A stretch of 64,000 nucleotides of DNA from PLOWO2-12-38-17 sp963709355 (GTDB lineage: Bacteria > Planctomycetota > Brocadiia > Brocadiales > Brocadiaceae). A model generated the notes under the pieces. It was given only the letters and a program-made list of their open reading frames with translations. It had not been told where the DNA came from and searched no databases. Position 1 is the first letter of the stretch. Each line of letters starts with the position of its first letter. The position numbers and the translations under genes are program-made. The DNA is taken from the NCBI GenBank assembly GCA_963709355.1, contig CAVPVY010000005.1, forward strand, positions 1,612,001 to 1,676,000, read 5' to 3'. Positions 1-7,514 of the stretch are shown piece after piece.

Positions 1-140
1 CTGATTGTTCAAATATGAAACTTATCAATTTGGAAAAGGTATTATGGTCATTGGAAGACCTTGTTTATCAGATAAAAGTTCCATTCGATATCTCCGCAAA
101 GGCTCGGCTCTCTATTCAGAAAATGCTGGATTTATCATAA
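1..140 (+). CDS. nadA: Quinolinate synthase NadA, C-terminal end (5' partial)
   Basis: The reading frame is open from the window edge (first whole codon at base 3) to a TAA at 138-140, giving the last 45 residues. They match the end of NadA, which condenses iminoaspartate with dihydroxyacetone phosphate to quinolinate in NAD synthesis. The segment starts DCSNMKLINLEKVLWSLED; in the family the Cys of this C-x-x-M stretch is the third [4Fe-4S] ligand. The tail with IKVP and a final KML helix is also typical. Only the 3' end is visible, so the rest of the gene cannot be judged. Confidence 0.85.
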   Translation, partial: DCSNMKLINLEKVLWSLEDLVYQIKVPFDISAKARLSIQKMLDLS

Positions 141-165
141 TTAATGTTAGGAATTATATATATTA

Positions 166-197
166 GGGACGCACAGCCATGCGTTTCTACATTAAAA
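166..197. repeat. Dispersed imperfect palindrome, family 1, copy 1
   Basis: GACGCACAGCCATGCGTTTC is an imperfect palindrome followed by TACATT. It recurs, inverted or diverged, at 32150-32187 and 35641-35674; the approximate consensus is a GTAAAGACGCA arm and a TGCGTTTCTAC arm. This copy sits between the nadA stop and larE. It may end nadA transcription, but there is no strong T tract. Confidence 0.6.
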
Positions 198-237
198 TAC
201 ATAACAAATAACATTACTTCTGGACTGGTTAAACGAA

Positions 238-1050
238 ATGAATATAGGAAAAAAACTAAAATTATTAAAGGATCTTATTAAGCCCTTGGAAAGTGTTGTT
301 GTGGCATTTTCGGGAGGTGTTGACAGTACACTTGTTGCAAAGGTTAGCTATGACGTGCTTGGTGCTAAGGCGCTTGCTATAACGGCACGATCAGAGACCT
401 ATCCTTCTTATGAATACGAAGATGCAAAAAAGATTGCTAAAGAAATTGGTATCTCTCATATAACAATTGATACCAGCGAACTAAATATCAAGGGGTTCGC
501 CGAAAACCCTCCAAATCGTTGTTACTTTTGTAAATCCGAACTTTTTGGAAGACTGAAGGAAATTGCTAAAGAAAAAGGGTATAAGAACGTCGTGGATGGC
601 GCAAACCTTGACGATACAGATGAATATAGACCCGGGTCAGATGCCGCAAAGGAACTTAATGTGCACAGTCCTTTAAAAGAAAGTGGGTTAAGGAAATCAG
701 ACATACGGGATATGTTAAAATACCTCAATATTTCAAACTGGAATAAACCTTCTTATGCATGTATGTCTTCCAGATTTCCCTATGGAGAATCCATCAGCGA
801 AGAGAAATTAACCATTGTAGCTGCGGCAGAAAATTATTTACGAAGTTTGGGGATTAAACAATTCCGCGTCAGACATCACAACACCATTGCCCGGATAGAA
901 GTGTTGCCGGAAGACATCCCCGTACTCCTGCAAAGTGCTAGGCGAAAAGAACTCGTCAGTAAATTCAAAGAAATTGGTTATAAATATGTTACAATTGACA
1001 TGGAAGGCTATCGTAGCGGCAGTATGAATGAGGTGCTTAAGTATAAGTAA
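238..1050 (+). CDS. larE: ATP-dependent sacrificial sulfur transferase LarE
   Basis: The 270-residue length is normal for LarE, which adenylates a carboxylate of the pyridinium cofactor precursor and transfers sulfur to it while making the nickel-pincer nucleotide of lactate racemase-type enzymes. Visible motifs are the PP-loop SGGVDS (25-30), CYFCK (95-99), DGANLDDTDEYRPG (120-133) and the PSYACMSSRFPYG block. Cys175 of that block matches the sacrificial Cys176 of Lactobacillus plantarum LarE. The ATG has no obvious Shine-Dalgarno. No larA, larB or larC lies in the window, so the client enzyme must be elsewhere. A hairpin terminator follows at 1062. Confidence 0.9.
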   Translation: MNIGKKLKLLKDLIKPLESVVVAFSGGVDSTLVAKVSYDVLGAKALAITARSETYPSYEYEDAKKIAKEIGISHITIDTSELNIKGFAENPPNRCYFCKSELFGRLKEIAKEKGYKNVVDGANLDDTDEYRPGSDAAKELNVHSPLKESGLRKSDIRDMLKYLNISNWNKPSYACMSSRFPYGESISEEKLTIVAAAENYLRSLGIKQFRVRHHNTIARIEVLPEDIPVLLQSARRKELVSKFKEIGYKYVTIDMEGYRSGSMNEVLKYK

Positions 1051-1061
1051 GAAACCAAAAA

Positions 1062-1095
1062 GGAAGGGTAATATTTACTGTGATATTACCCTTCC
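1062..1095. terminator. Bidirectional hairpin terminator between larE and the pseudopilin
   Basis: A perfect 13-bp stem, GGAAGGGTAATAT (1062-1074) with its complement at 1083-1095, has an 8-base loop and lies between the convergent larE and pseudopilin genes. On the minus strand the stem runs straight into TTTTTGGTTTC, so the intrinsic terminator is best for the pseudopilin gene. On the plus strand only a weak T-rich stretch follows. Confidence 0.75.
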
Positions 1096-1113
1096 CGATG
1101 TCAAAGATTTTCT

Positions 1114-1770
1114 TCATTGCATTATTGCTGTATCAGTTCCAACCGTGCTATCAGTACGAGAACTTATACTTCCATCTGTTCCAAACCAAATATTATCATA
1201 GCTTGTTCCATTATAATAACCACAAGTTGCGGTGCCTTTCCATTCTACGTGACCATCTAAGTAAAGCACATTTTGTCCTTTTTGACCGTGATTGTCTGAA
1301 TTTGTAGTACTGGTACCAAGTGCATCTGCAGCCACGGCCGTACCAGGGTCGTTTATATTTGTATGGTTATCATCATAACCATAACTGCATGTAGATACCA
1401 GAAAAGAGGAGTTAGTCGTAGTCAGTGTCAGGACATTTGCCTCTGTAACTCCGAGATCACTAGGGCACTTGAAAACTTTCCGGTCTGTAACATATGCATC
1501 GTATAATTTGCCCAGGGAGGTTAACTCTTGTGCGGCGTTGAGTGTGTTAGTATCCGTATAACCTGGGTAATTGCCGCTATTGTCATTGGCATACATATTC
1601 ATCGCCAGCCCAATCTGTTTCAGATTAGAGGCGCACTGTGTCTGCCTTGCCGATTCCCTTGCCTTGCTCAATACAGGTAACAGAATACCGGCGAGTATGC
1701 CAATAATAGCTATTACAACCAGTAATTCAATTAATGTAAAACCGAGACTATTTCTTTTCTTCAACTTCAT
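1114..1770 (-). CDS. Type IV pilin-like (pseudopilin) protein, planctomycete H-X-DG type
   Basis: The 218-residue protein begins with a short basic leader and the prepilin cleavage and methylation motif GFTLIELLVVIAIIGILAG (10-28), giving one N-terminal helix. The body resembles planctomycete DUF1559-like pseudopilins: SKARESARQTQCASNLKQIG after the helix, and near the C-terminus a His then ten residues then DG, close to the H-X9-DG mark of that large family. It is probably processed by a prepilin peptidase and exported by a type II/IV pilus-like system. The start has a good Shine-Dalgarno, TAAGGAGG. The long leader holds a hairpin terminator and a probable c-di-GMP riboswitch. The assembled structure it belongs to is not shown. 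Confidence 0.85.
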   Translation of the reverse strand: MKLKKRNSLGFTLIELLVVIAIIGILAGILLPVLSKARESARQTQCASNLKQIGLAMNMYANDNSGNYPGYTDTNTLNAAQELTSLGKLYDAYVTDRKVFKCPSDLGVTEANVLTLTTTNSSFLVSTCSYGYDDNHTNINDPGTAVAADALGTSTTNSDNHGQKGQNVLYLDGHVEWKGTATCGYYNGTSYDNIWFGTDGSISSRTDSTVGTDTAIMQ

Positions 1771-1943
1771 AGCTAAATCCTCCTTATAAAATTGTTAAGT
1801 TACTCCAACATTAACTAAATTATATAACATTTCTAAACAACCTCCTTTTGGTAAATGCGCCGAAGTTATTTTAATAATTCCTTTAAACCACACAAACTAC
1901 TTTCATTTAAACTATCTCCTGTTTTTTGCCATTAAACAAAAAA

Positions 1944-1994
1944 AGCCTTACACAAGAATATTCATTAAGCATGTTTATTCTCGCACGTAAGGCT
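1944..1994 (-). terminator. Intrinsic terminator between riboswitch and pseudopilin gene
   Basis: On the minus strand, AGCCTTAC (1994-1987) pairs with GTAAGGCT (1951-1944), with an extra inner AGAATA/TATTCT pairing, and is followed at once by TTTTTTTGTTT. That is a classic terminator. It lies after the riboswitch-like aptamer and about 175 bases before the pseudopilin start, where an expression-platform terminator would sit. No alternative anti-terminator pairing was worked out. Confidence 0.7.
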
Positions 1995-2030
1995 ATCTTT
2001 AAATAGTCTATTTTATTCTTCATACATTAT

Positions 2031-2115
2031 TCGGGAGTGAGGCCATCTTTCATTGAAATTTAAAGACCCTTCACTTTGCGCCCCCTAATCGCTTAGGGTT
2101 TACCTTTGTCGTAAT
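2031..2115 (-). promoter_or_regulatory. Cyclic-di-GMP-I (GEMM) riboswitch-like aptamer
   Basis: Read on the minus strand, the RNA has the class I c-di-GMP aptamer order: ACAAAGGTAAACC, a stem CTAA-GCGA-TTAG closed by a GNRA tetraloop, then GGGGCGCAAAG, then AAGGGTC, a short hairpin, GATGGCC and CTCACTCCCG. GTGA before AAGGG can pair with TCAC after GGCC to close the second arm. The two invariant blocks (GGYAAACC and ACGCAAAG-like) match the Vc2 aptamer with few changes. Aligned by eye, the base matching Vc2 G20 is G, which favours c-di-GMP over cGAMP. A terminator and the pseudopilin gene follow. The rest of the 496-base gap at 1771-2266 shows no gene. Confidence 0.75.
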
Positions 2116-2266
2116 GTAGAGTATTAAAAAAATACATAAATGAAATTTGATATTATGGAGGTATTATAATCAAATTAATATTTCTGTCAATTAAATTCTT
2201 TATATTTTTTTAAGGGTAAGACAAAACACTTGCCAGAATAAACAAAAAACTGTAAAATTTTCAATT

Positions 2267-3277
2267 ATGAAAGAAGCTATGTTCTTTGAGAAACTAGAGA
2301 ATAAAAAGGTAAGGTGCAATCTTTGCCGTCACCATTGTGTTATTGCAAATGGAAAGAAAGGTATCTGTCGAGTTAGAGAAAACCAGGAAGGCATACTATA
2401 TTCACTTGTATATAGAAAACTCATTTCTGATAACATTGACCCAATAGAGAAGAAACCTCTCTATCATTTTTATCCTGGTACAACCTCTTTTTCAATTGCA
2501 ACTGTTGGCTGCAATTTCAGGTGTTTGAATTGCCAGAATTATGAAATATCTCAACTCCCAAAGGATCATGAACAAATTATAGGCAGAGATATCGCACCAG
2601 AAAAAATAGTTGAAGATGCCTTGAGTTACAACTGCAAAAGCATTTCTTATACATACACAGAACCAACTATCTTTTTTGAGTATGCCTACGAAGTTGCAAA
2701 AATTGCTTCAAGTAAATCCATCAAAAATGTATTTGTAACAAATGGTTATATAACAAGGGGTGCTCTTAAAGAAATAAAACCTTATTTACATGCTGCAAAT
2801 ATTGATTTGAAAAGCTTTTCTGACGAAACATATAAAAAGATTTGTGGCGCAAAACTGGAAGAGGTGCTTGATTGCATCCGTTCATACAAAGAAATGGGTA
2901 TATGGATAGAAGTGACTACACTAATTATACCTGATTTAAATGATTCTATATCAGAATTAAGACAAATTGCCAATTTTATTTGTAGTGTAGGACCCGAAAT
3001 ACCGTGGCACGTAAGTCGCTTTTATCCCAGATACCGCTTAATAGAAAAACCACCAACTCCTGTTGAATTACTCAGCACAGCCCGTCAAATAGGTATAGAA
3101 GCAGGCCTGCACTATGTTTATGAAGGTAATGTACCCGGAGATGGCGGTGAAGACACTTGTTGCTATAAATGTAAAAAACTCCTTATTAAAAGAGATGGAT
3201 ACCAAATTCTAATAAATAACATCGTTAATCGAAAATGCCCCGCTTGTGATACGCCGATTGACGGTGTTGGTCTGTGA
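2267..3277 (+). CDS. amrS: AmrS-type radical SAM protein (AmmeMemoRadiSam system)
   Basis: This 336-residue protein is of the pyruvate-formate-lyase-activase-like AmrS family. It carries the radical SAM [4Fe-4S] motif C82-x3-C86-x2-C89 inside GCNFRCLNCQN, an N-terminal Cys cluster (C17, C20, C24, C34) in CNLCRHHC, and C-terminal Cys pairs (CCYKC, CPAC). YTYTEPTIFFEYA is the usual PFL-activase active-site segment, and the stretch around VYEGNVPG is diagnostic for AmrS. The substrate of this family is unknown; partner AmmeMemo proteins are not next to it. The start has no clear Shine-Dalgarno. A universal stress gene follows 22 bases later. Confidence 0.85.
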   Translation: MKEAMFFEKLENKKVRCNLCRHHCVIANGKKGICRVRENQEGILYSLVYRKLISDNIDPIEKKPLYHFYPGTTSFSIATVGCNFRCLNCQNYEISQLPKDHEQIIGRDIAPEKIVEDALSYNCKSISYTYTEPTIFFEYAYEVAKIASSKSIKNVFVTNGYITRGALKEIKPYLHAANIDLKSFSDETYKKICGAKLEEVLDCIRSYKEMGIWIEVTTLIIPDLNDSISELRQIANFICSVGPEIPWHVSRFYPRYRLIEKPPTPVELLSTARQIGIEAGLHYVYEGNVPGDGGEDTCCYKCKKLLIKRDGYQILINNIVNRKCPACDTPIDGVGL

Positions 3278-3299
3278 TAATAAGAATATAGGAGAGTAA

Positions 3300-3755
3300 A
3301 TGATTAAATTAAGAAAAATTTTATGTCCGGTAGATCACTCAGAATGTTCATACCATGCGCTGAAGTATGCCATTTCGCTCGCATTAAAAGATGAGGCAAA
3401 ATTATATCTCATGCACGTGATAGATACTCGTTTATATGACACTGAAATTTACAAATTTAGTCCTCATAAATTTGACGAGCTTGATACATCCAAAATTAGA
3501 GAAGATTTAATGAAAAGCTTGCCTGAAGGAACCACTGACGTCCTTGAAGTAGAAACTATAGTAGTAAAGGGTATACCCTTTCAAGAAATCATCAATGCCA
3601 CAACTGAACTAGGGGTAGACCTCATAGTAATCGGTACACATGGCAGGACGGGACTTTCTCATGTTATGATTGGCAGTGTAGCTGAAAAAGTGGTGCGTAA
3701 ATCGTCGTGTCCGGTACTAACAGTTAGGATGCCTGGCATTCCACCTACAAAATGA
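3300..3755 (+). CDS. Universal stress protein, UspA family
   Basis: A single 151-residue Usp domain starts after GGAGAG. It has the N-terminal strand ILCPVDHSE, a central hydrophobic strand (DLIVIGTHG) and the ATP-binding motif G112-x2-G115-x9-G125-S126 in GTHGRTGLSHVMIGS. Usp domains of this type bind ATP and form homodimers that respond to stress or energy state. It is probably cotranscribed with the upstream amrS (22-base gap). A hairpin follows at 3779. Its specific role cannot be told from sequence. Confidence 0.9.
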   Translation: MIKLRKILCPVDHSECSYHALKYAISLALKDEAKLYLMHVIDTRLYDTEIYKFSPHKFDELDTSKIREDLMKSLPEGTTDVLEVETIVVKGIPFQEIINATTELGVDLIVIGTHGRTGLSHVMIGSVAEKVVRKSSCPVLTVRMPGIPPTK

Positions 3756-3778
3756 TATGCATAATCTTTATTAACAGA

Positions 3779-3820
3779 AAGAGCCATTGCAGTAATTAAG
3801 TCTTTACCACAATGGCTCTT
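3779..3820. terminator. Hairpin between convergent usp and glycyl-radical-like gene
   Basis: An 11-bp stem AAGAGCCATTG (3779-3789) pairs with CAATGGCTCTT (3810-3820) over a 20-base loop. The minus-strand side continues TTTCTGTT, a weak T-rich tail. Its place between convergent genes supports a termination role. Confidence 0.6.
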
Positions 3821-3854
3821 AACAAAGGGGTCTTTGGGAGAAATTTACCTTTGT

Positions 3855-4247
3855 TTAACGTACAGAATAATTTCCCGTATGCCTATCGTGCAACTCGCCT
3901 ATCTTTGATTTGTTCCAGTTAGATACCCTGCTATAATATCCGACAATTCTCGTGACTCCGTATAAACGTAATGCAATACCCGTTTCGAGAGTATTCACAA
4001 TATAACTTAAATCCTGCCGAATGATCGCATCCATACTAACAGAAAAAGCAGACTCTATTTTATGATTAATAATTTTTAAATAATGTTCCTGCGGTGTATT
4101 ACTTTCAATATCACCGTCTATTTCTAAAAAGTCATGGCACTCAATTGCCGCATCAAAAGCATTCAATTTCTCTTCTATAAATGACTGTACATCTTCCTCA
4201 TTAATTATATCTGTCCCTAAAGGCTTCTCCAGTATTGCTGTTGTCAC
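3855..4247 (-). CDS. Free-standing glycyl-radical (NrdD C-terminal-like) small protein
   Basis: The 130-residue protein starts at GTG with an excellent Shine-Dalgarno (AAGGAGAA). Its last 35 residues, TRIVGYYSRVSNWNKSKIGE then LHDRHTGNY, match the glycyl-radical end of class III ribonucleotide reductases (R-x-x-GYY-x-x-V-x-NWN-x-x-K-x-x-E-x-x-x-R). Gly103 would be the radical position. The zinc Cys cluster before this segment in NrdD is absent, and residues 1-95 are helical and acidic with no recognised domain. It is far too short to be a reductase. By analogy with the YfiD/GrcA spare part it might restore a damaged glycyl-radical enzyme, but that is speculation. Confidence 0.6.
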   Translation of the reverse strand: MTTAILEKPLGTDIINEEDVQSFIEEKLNAFDAAIECHDFLEIDGDIESNTPQEHYLKIINHKIESAFSVSMDAIIRQDLSYIVNTLETGIALRLYGVTRIVGYYSRVSNWNKSKIGELHDRHTGNYSVR

Positions 4248-4410
4248 TTCTCCTTATCTCCTTTCATTAACAAAATCATAAAATTTTTCAGACCCCACTT
4301 AAACCAAACATAACAAATTCACCACTTGAAATCTAAACTTTTATCAATCACCTCCATTTCTGTTACATTAAGATTATTTCTATATATTGTACGCTGAAAA
4401 CGGGGCTTAA

Positions 4411-4437
4411 TTTATATAAAATATAGAGTTTTGTCAA
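4411..4437 (-). promoter_or_regulatory. Candidate sigma-70 promoter for the glycyl-radical-like gene
   Basis: On the minus strand TTGACA (4437-4432) is followed after 15 bases by TATAAA (4416-4411), or by overlapping AT-rich hexamers at longer spacing. This leaves a leader of about 150 bases before the GTG at 4247. The same gap (4248-4617) is very AT-rich and holds no other gene. Confidence 0.4.
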
Positions 4438-4617
4438 GAAAAAAACACTATATTTTGTACATTTTTTTATAATTAGTACCATATATGGGCTTTAAATATA
4501 GTTATTTGTAGTAATCATAGACACTTATGATTTTTTCAATATCTTGTATGTTTATTATACTTGTCATTTAATAATTTTCTATTGAAAGGCACCTTGGCAA
4601 TTAGTAAAATTTGTCGT

Positions 4618-5265
4618 ATGAAAAAAGCTGCTATTTTTGATATTGATGGAACTATTATTAAAAACATCTCTTCTGAAAGGGTGTTTTTTCGCTTTCTTTT
4701 TAAGAGGAAGATTGTTACGTTCAAAGACTTGTTACGACTTGCAGGCATTTTCATAAGTAAGCTTTTTAGTCTTAAAGGTTTATACTTCAGAAAAAACAAA
4801 TATTACCTTAAAAACAAAGAATACACTAAAATAGTATCAAATATAAACGAGTGCTTTAAGAATGTGATTTTGCCTCATATTTCAAAAACAGCCGTAGAAG
4901 AAATACAAAGATTAAGAAACGAAGGCTATTTGATTATACTATTATCTGGAACATTGAAACCAATAGTGGATTGTTTTAAGGAATACTGCAATGCTGATAT
5001 TGGTGTGGGGACCAGTCTTTGTATCAAAGATGGTTTAATTACAGGCGAGATAGACGGTATACATTCCTATAATCAAGGAAAAGTAAAAGTTATCGAACAA
5101 CTTGCTAAAAAGTATAATATAGATCTCTCTTCGTCAACAGCATATGCAAATCAATATTCGGATATAAAATTTATGCGCTTGCTTGGAAATCCAGTTGCCG
5201 TAAACGCAACACCCATGCTCAGGTGGTATGCGAACATAAATCGCTGGAAGAGGCTTGAATTTTGA
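4618..5265 (+). CDS. HAD-superfamily phosphatase, subfamily IB
   Basis: Starting at the ATG at 4618 gives MKKAAIFDIDGT, putting HAD motif I (DIDGT) at the N-terminus as usual; an upstream in-frame TTG at 4561 is less likely. Other marks are motif II LLSGT, motif III Lys in NQGKVKV, and a motif IV region YANQYSDIKFM followed by GNPVAVNATPMLRWYA, typical of SerB-like HAD-IB hydrolases. The usual motif IV reads DSxSD, so ANQYSD is a variant. The protein (about 215 residues) probably removes phosphate from a small metabolite or lipid; the substrate is unknown. It is followed almost at once by a nitroreductase. Confidence 0.8.
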   Translation: MKKAAIFDIDGTIIKNISSERVFFRFLFKRKIVTFKDLLRLAGIFISKLFSLKGLYFRKNKYYLKNKEYTKIVSNINECFKNVILPHISKTAVEEIQRLRNEGYLIILLSGTLKPIVDCFKEYCNADIGVGTSLCIKDGLITGEIDGIHSYNQGKVKVIEQLAKKYNIDLSSSTAYANQYSDIKFMRLLGNPVAVNATPMLRWYANINRWKRLEF

Positions 5266-5275
5266 GGAAAACCTA

Positions 5276-5779
5276 ATGAATTTTTACGAAGTTATTAAAA
5301 AAAGATGCAGCATCCGTTCTTATAAACCAAACCCAGTTGAAGAAGAGAAACTAAATCGAATTCTTGAAGCTGCAAGAATGGCACCCAGCGCTGCAAACAG
5401 GCAACCTATTTGTTTCGTAATCATTAAAGATGAAAAAACAAAGCAGCAATTAAAGAGGGTGTACGATGAGAAATGGTTTTACACGGCACCAATTATCGTC
5501 TGTGTATGCAGTATTCCTGAAAAGGCATGGATTCGAAGCGATGGAAGAAATTATGCGGATATTGATGCGGCAATTGCAATGGATCATTTAATACTTGCTG
5601 CAACTGAGGAAGGGCTTGCCACCTGCTGGGTTGCCGCCTTTAAAGTGTCCATATTAAAATCTATACTGAAATTACCTTCAGGGGTAGAGCCTGTAGCAAT
5701 GACGCCTATTGGGTATCCACAAGATATCCCTGAACCAACCTATCGAAAACCCATAGAAGATATCGTTAAAAACATCTAG
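5276..5779 (+). CDS. Nitroreductase-family FMN oxidoreductase
   Basis: The ATG at 5276 is preceded by GAGGA at good spacing and lies 10 bases after the HAD stop, so the pair is likely one transcript. The 167-residue protein has the nitroreductase FMN-binding start (RCSIRSYKPNPV), the PSAANRQP segment, and the C-terminal block GLATCWVAAF with PIGYP. Members use NAD(P)H to reduce nitro compounds, quinones or flavin-linked substrates; which one cannot be told. The 3' end overlaps the stop of the convergent PEGA lipoprotein gene by 4 bases. Confidence 0.88.
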   Translation: MNFYEVIKKRCSIRSYKPNPVEEEKLNRILEAARMAPSAANRQPICFVIIKDEKTKQQLKRVYDEKWFYTAPIIVCVCSIPEKAWIRSDGRNYADIDAAIAMDHLILAATEEGLATCWVAAFKVSILKSILKLPSGVEPVAMTPIGYPQDIPEPTYRKPIEDIVKNI

Positions 5780-6246
5780 CGAATTACAGGTGTTTTTAAT
5801 CTTTTCCGCAATTCTTCAGCATTTTCCATAACCTCTTTTTGCGCTTCTTCTTTGAGTCTCTGTTTTAAAGGTTCCAGTTGATATGCAAAATTATGTTCGT
5901 CCTTCAGTTTTATAGGTAAAATTAGTTCAGAAAAAAAATCTAAAGGAACGATTTGATAAAATGGAGGTTTTATTTTTTCATAGATAATTTTTCTCTCGTA
6001 TAACAACCTGCCTTCATGGTCTGTTTTTTCTACTGTAATCTTTCTTGTCCCATAATAAGTAAAAGTTGTTGTTACAGGTGTCTCACCAATCAGTTCATCG
6101 TCCAAATAAACTTTTGCCCCACTAGGTTCTGAATTAATAGTAAGAGTCCGTAACACACAACCGCTTAATAAGATACAAATTAATGAACCCAATATAATAA
6201 TCCTTGAAATTTTTATTGTAAGGTATAAGTACAATTTATCTATCAT
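5776..6246 (-). CDS. PEGA-domain lipoprotein
   Basis: The start at 6246 (MIDKLYLYL) is chosen because GGAGG lies 9 bases upstream; it overlaps the end of the phosphodiesterase gene by 11 bases, indicating translational coupling. A hydrophobic segment ends in the lipobox LLSGC, so the mature protein should be lipid-anchored. Next comes one PEGA domain (LTINSEPSGAKVYLDDELIG then ETPVT), usually a surface or periplasmic binding module, and a charged helical tail. Function is unknown. Confidence 0.8.
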   Translation of the reverse strand: MIDKLYLYLTIKISRIIILGSLICILLSGCVLRTLTINSEPSGAKVYLDDELIGETPVTTTFTYYGTRKITVEKTDHEGRLLYERKIIYEKIKPPFYQIVPLDFFSELILPIKLKDEHNFAYQLEPLKQRLKEEAQKEVMENAEELRKRLKTPVIR

Positions 6247-6730
6247 CAAGCGATACCTCCGAGAGGTCAATAATATCTACTTTTAACGTATCCATTTCCA
6301 TTACCATTACAGTACTTTTGCCATTCAGCCACCCACAACATTCACCGGGATTAATATACATTGGACTGCCGTGTTTAATCCCAGGAACATGAGTATGAGC
6401 ACTGACAATGATATCCGTATTCATCTTCGACCTCTTTGAGAGTCCCTCAATCATGTGTGTTACAATAATGTGTTTTCCATTTAAAATGATGTCGTAAGGT
6501 GGTTCATGGATATTCTTACATACACCAAGTAAACCCTTCCTTTCGCCATCGTTATTCCCAAATATCCCTAAAAACCTTGCCTTTAACTTCATTAATTCTT
6601 TTAGTGAAAAAGGGGCAACATAGTCACCTGCATGTATGACATACTTTAAATCTAGTGTATTAAAAAAATTAACCGCCTTTTGAATAGCATGAATATTGTC
6701 ATGCGTATCGGCAATAATTCCAATTTTCAT
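6236..6730 (-). CDS. Metallophosphoesterase, YfcE/MJ0936 family
   Basis: The 164-residue phosphodiesterase has all calcineurin-like metal motifs in order: DTHDN (8-12), GDYV, GNND and SAHTHVPG (the family GHTH with Gly replaced by Ala). The end INPGECCGW matches the family INPGS segment. It probably hydrolyses phosphodiesters with Mn or Ni in the cytoplasm; the substrate is not known. It is the first gene of a two-gene unit with the PEGA lipoprotein and lies just downstream of two tRNA-Ser genes on the same strand. Confidence 0.88.
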   Translation of the reverse strand: MKIGIIADTHDNIHAIQKAVNFFNTLDLKYVIHAGDYVAPFSLKELMKLKARFLGIFGNNDGERKGLLGVCKNIHEPPYDIILNGKHIIVTHMIEGLSKRSKMNTDIIVSAHTHVPGIKHGSPMYINPGECCGWLNGKSTVMVMEMDTLKVDIIDLSEVSLDDR

Positions 6731-6787
6731 ACTACCTCTGGCTAATAATTTAGTCTTAAATTGTTTTGGTTTTTACGATAACCAATC

Positions 6788-6880
6788 TGGCGGAGAGGCC
6801 GGGATTCGAACCCGGGGTAGGAATTTTGTCCCTACAACGGTTTAGCAAACCGTCGCTTTCAGCCACTCAGCCACCTCTCC
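6788..6880 (-). tRNA. tRNA-Ser(GCT)
   Basis: The minus-strand RNA folds as a class II tRNA: acceptor GGAGAGG/CCTCTCC, anticodon arm CGGTTTGCTAAACCG with anticodon GCT, a long variable arm (GTAGGGAC...ATTCCTAC) and the T loop GGTTCGAATCC. CCA is encoded. The anticodon reads AGC/AGT serine codons. Confidence 0.95.
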
Positions 6881-6918
6881 ATTAAATTTGGATTGCTCTC
6901 AGAAGCTATATAAAAAAT

Positions 6919-6949
6919 AACCACGGATATAATCTCGAAATCCGTGGTT
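6919..6949 (-). terminator. Terminator after tRNA-Ser(TGA)
   Basis: A perfect 10-bp stem AACCACGGAT/ATCCGTGGTT lies between the two tRNA genes. On the minus strand it is followed by ATTTTTTATA, so it can end the upstream tRNA-Ser(TGA) transcript. A shorter T run also follows on the plus strand. Confidence 0.7.
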
Positions 6950-6984
6950 TTGCATTTAAAAGAAAGTTTAAATTACAAACTATA

Positions 6985-7074
6985 TGGCGGAGGGAGTAGG
7001 ATTCGAACCCACGGGAGACTTTCGCCTCCAGCAGTTTTCAAGACTGCCGCCATAGTCCACTCGGCCATCCCTCC
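6985..7074 (-). tRNA. tRNA-Ser(TGA)
   Basis: The minus-strand RNA has acceptor GGAGGGA/TCCCTCC, anticodon arm GCAGTCTTGAAAACTGC with anticodon TGA, a long variable arm (GGAGGCGAAAGTCTCC) and T loop GGTTCGAATCC, with CCA encoded. It reads TCA and related serine codons. Confidence 0.95.
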
Positions 7075-7091
7075 TCGTTTTTTGAACTTGT

Positions 7092-7514
7092 TCAGAAATG
7101 TATACTACAGATTACTTTCCGATCCAGCATACTTCTTCTAATACCTTCTTTGGCAACAAATATTGGTGTGTTCTTTTGCATTGCCAGTGCAATGGCATCG
7201 CTAGGTCTTGAATCAATCTCCACCAAAGCGCTATTCCCTTGCAATACTATCTTTGCATAAAATGTGTTATTCTTAAGGTCATTAATAACAACCTTTACTA
7301 CACCTGCATTTAAGCCTTCAATAACATTATGAATTAAATCATGTGTTAAAGGTCTTGGGGTTGTAATCCCTTTAACCGCCCTATCAATTGCCCAAGCTTC
7401 ATTTATGCCAATTACAATCGGGAAACTCCGCTGTCCGTCTTTTTCCTTAAGAACAATAATCTGATGATCACTTGTCTCAGTAATTAAAATCTTGGATAGT
7501 TCCATCAGAACCAT
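7092..7514 (-). CDS. Bifunctional nuclease domain protein (DUF151)
   Basis: The 140-residue protein is a single bifunctional-nuclease domain: VVLKEKDGQRSFPIVIG-like N-terminal strands, TPRPLTHDL, and the signature IDSRPSDAIALAMQ. Family members are small soluble proteins, some with reported DNase/RNase activity; in bacteria the role is unclear. Two ATGs (7514 and 7505) are possible and neither has a strong Shine-Dalgarno. It lies upstream of the two tRNA-Ser genes on the same strand. Confidence 0.85.
   Translation of the reverse strand: MVLMELSKILITETSDHQIIVLKEKDGQRSFPIVIGINEAWAIDRAVKGITTPRPLTHDLIHNVIEGLNAGVVKVVINDLKNNTFYAKIVLQGNSALVEIDSRPSDAIALAMQKNTPIFVAKEGIRRSMLDRKVICSIHF

Noticed and set aside
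4561..4617. TTG start for the HAD phosphatase
   Set aside because: It would add 19 residues before the DIDGT motif, which normally lies at the N-terminus; the ATG at 4618 fits better.
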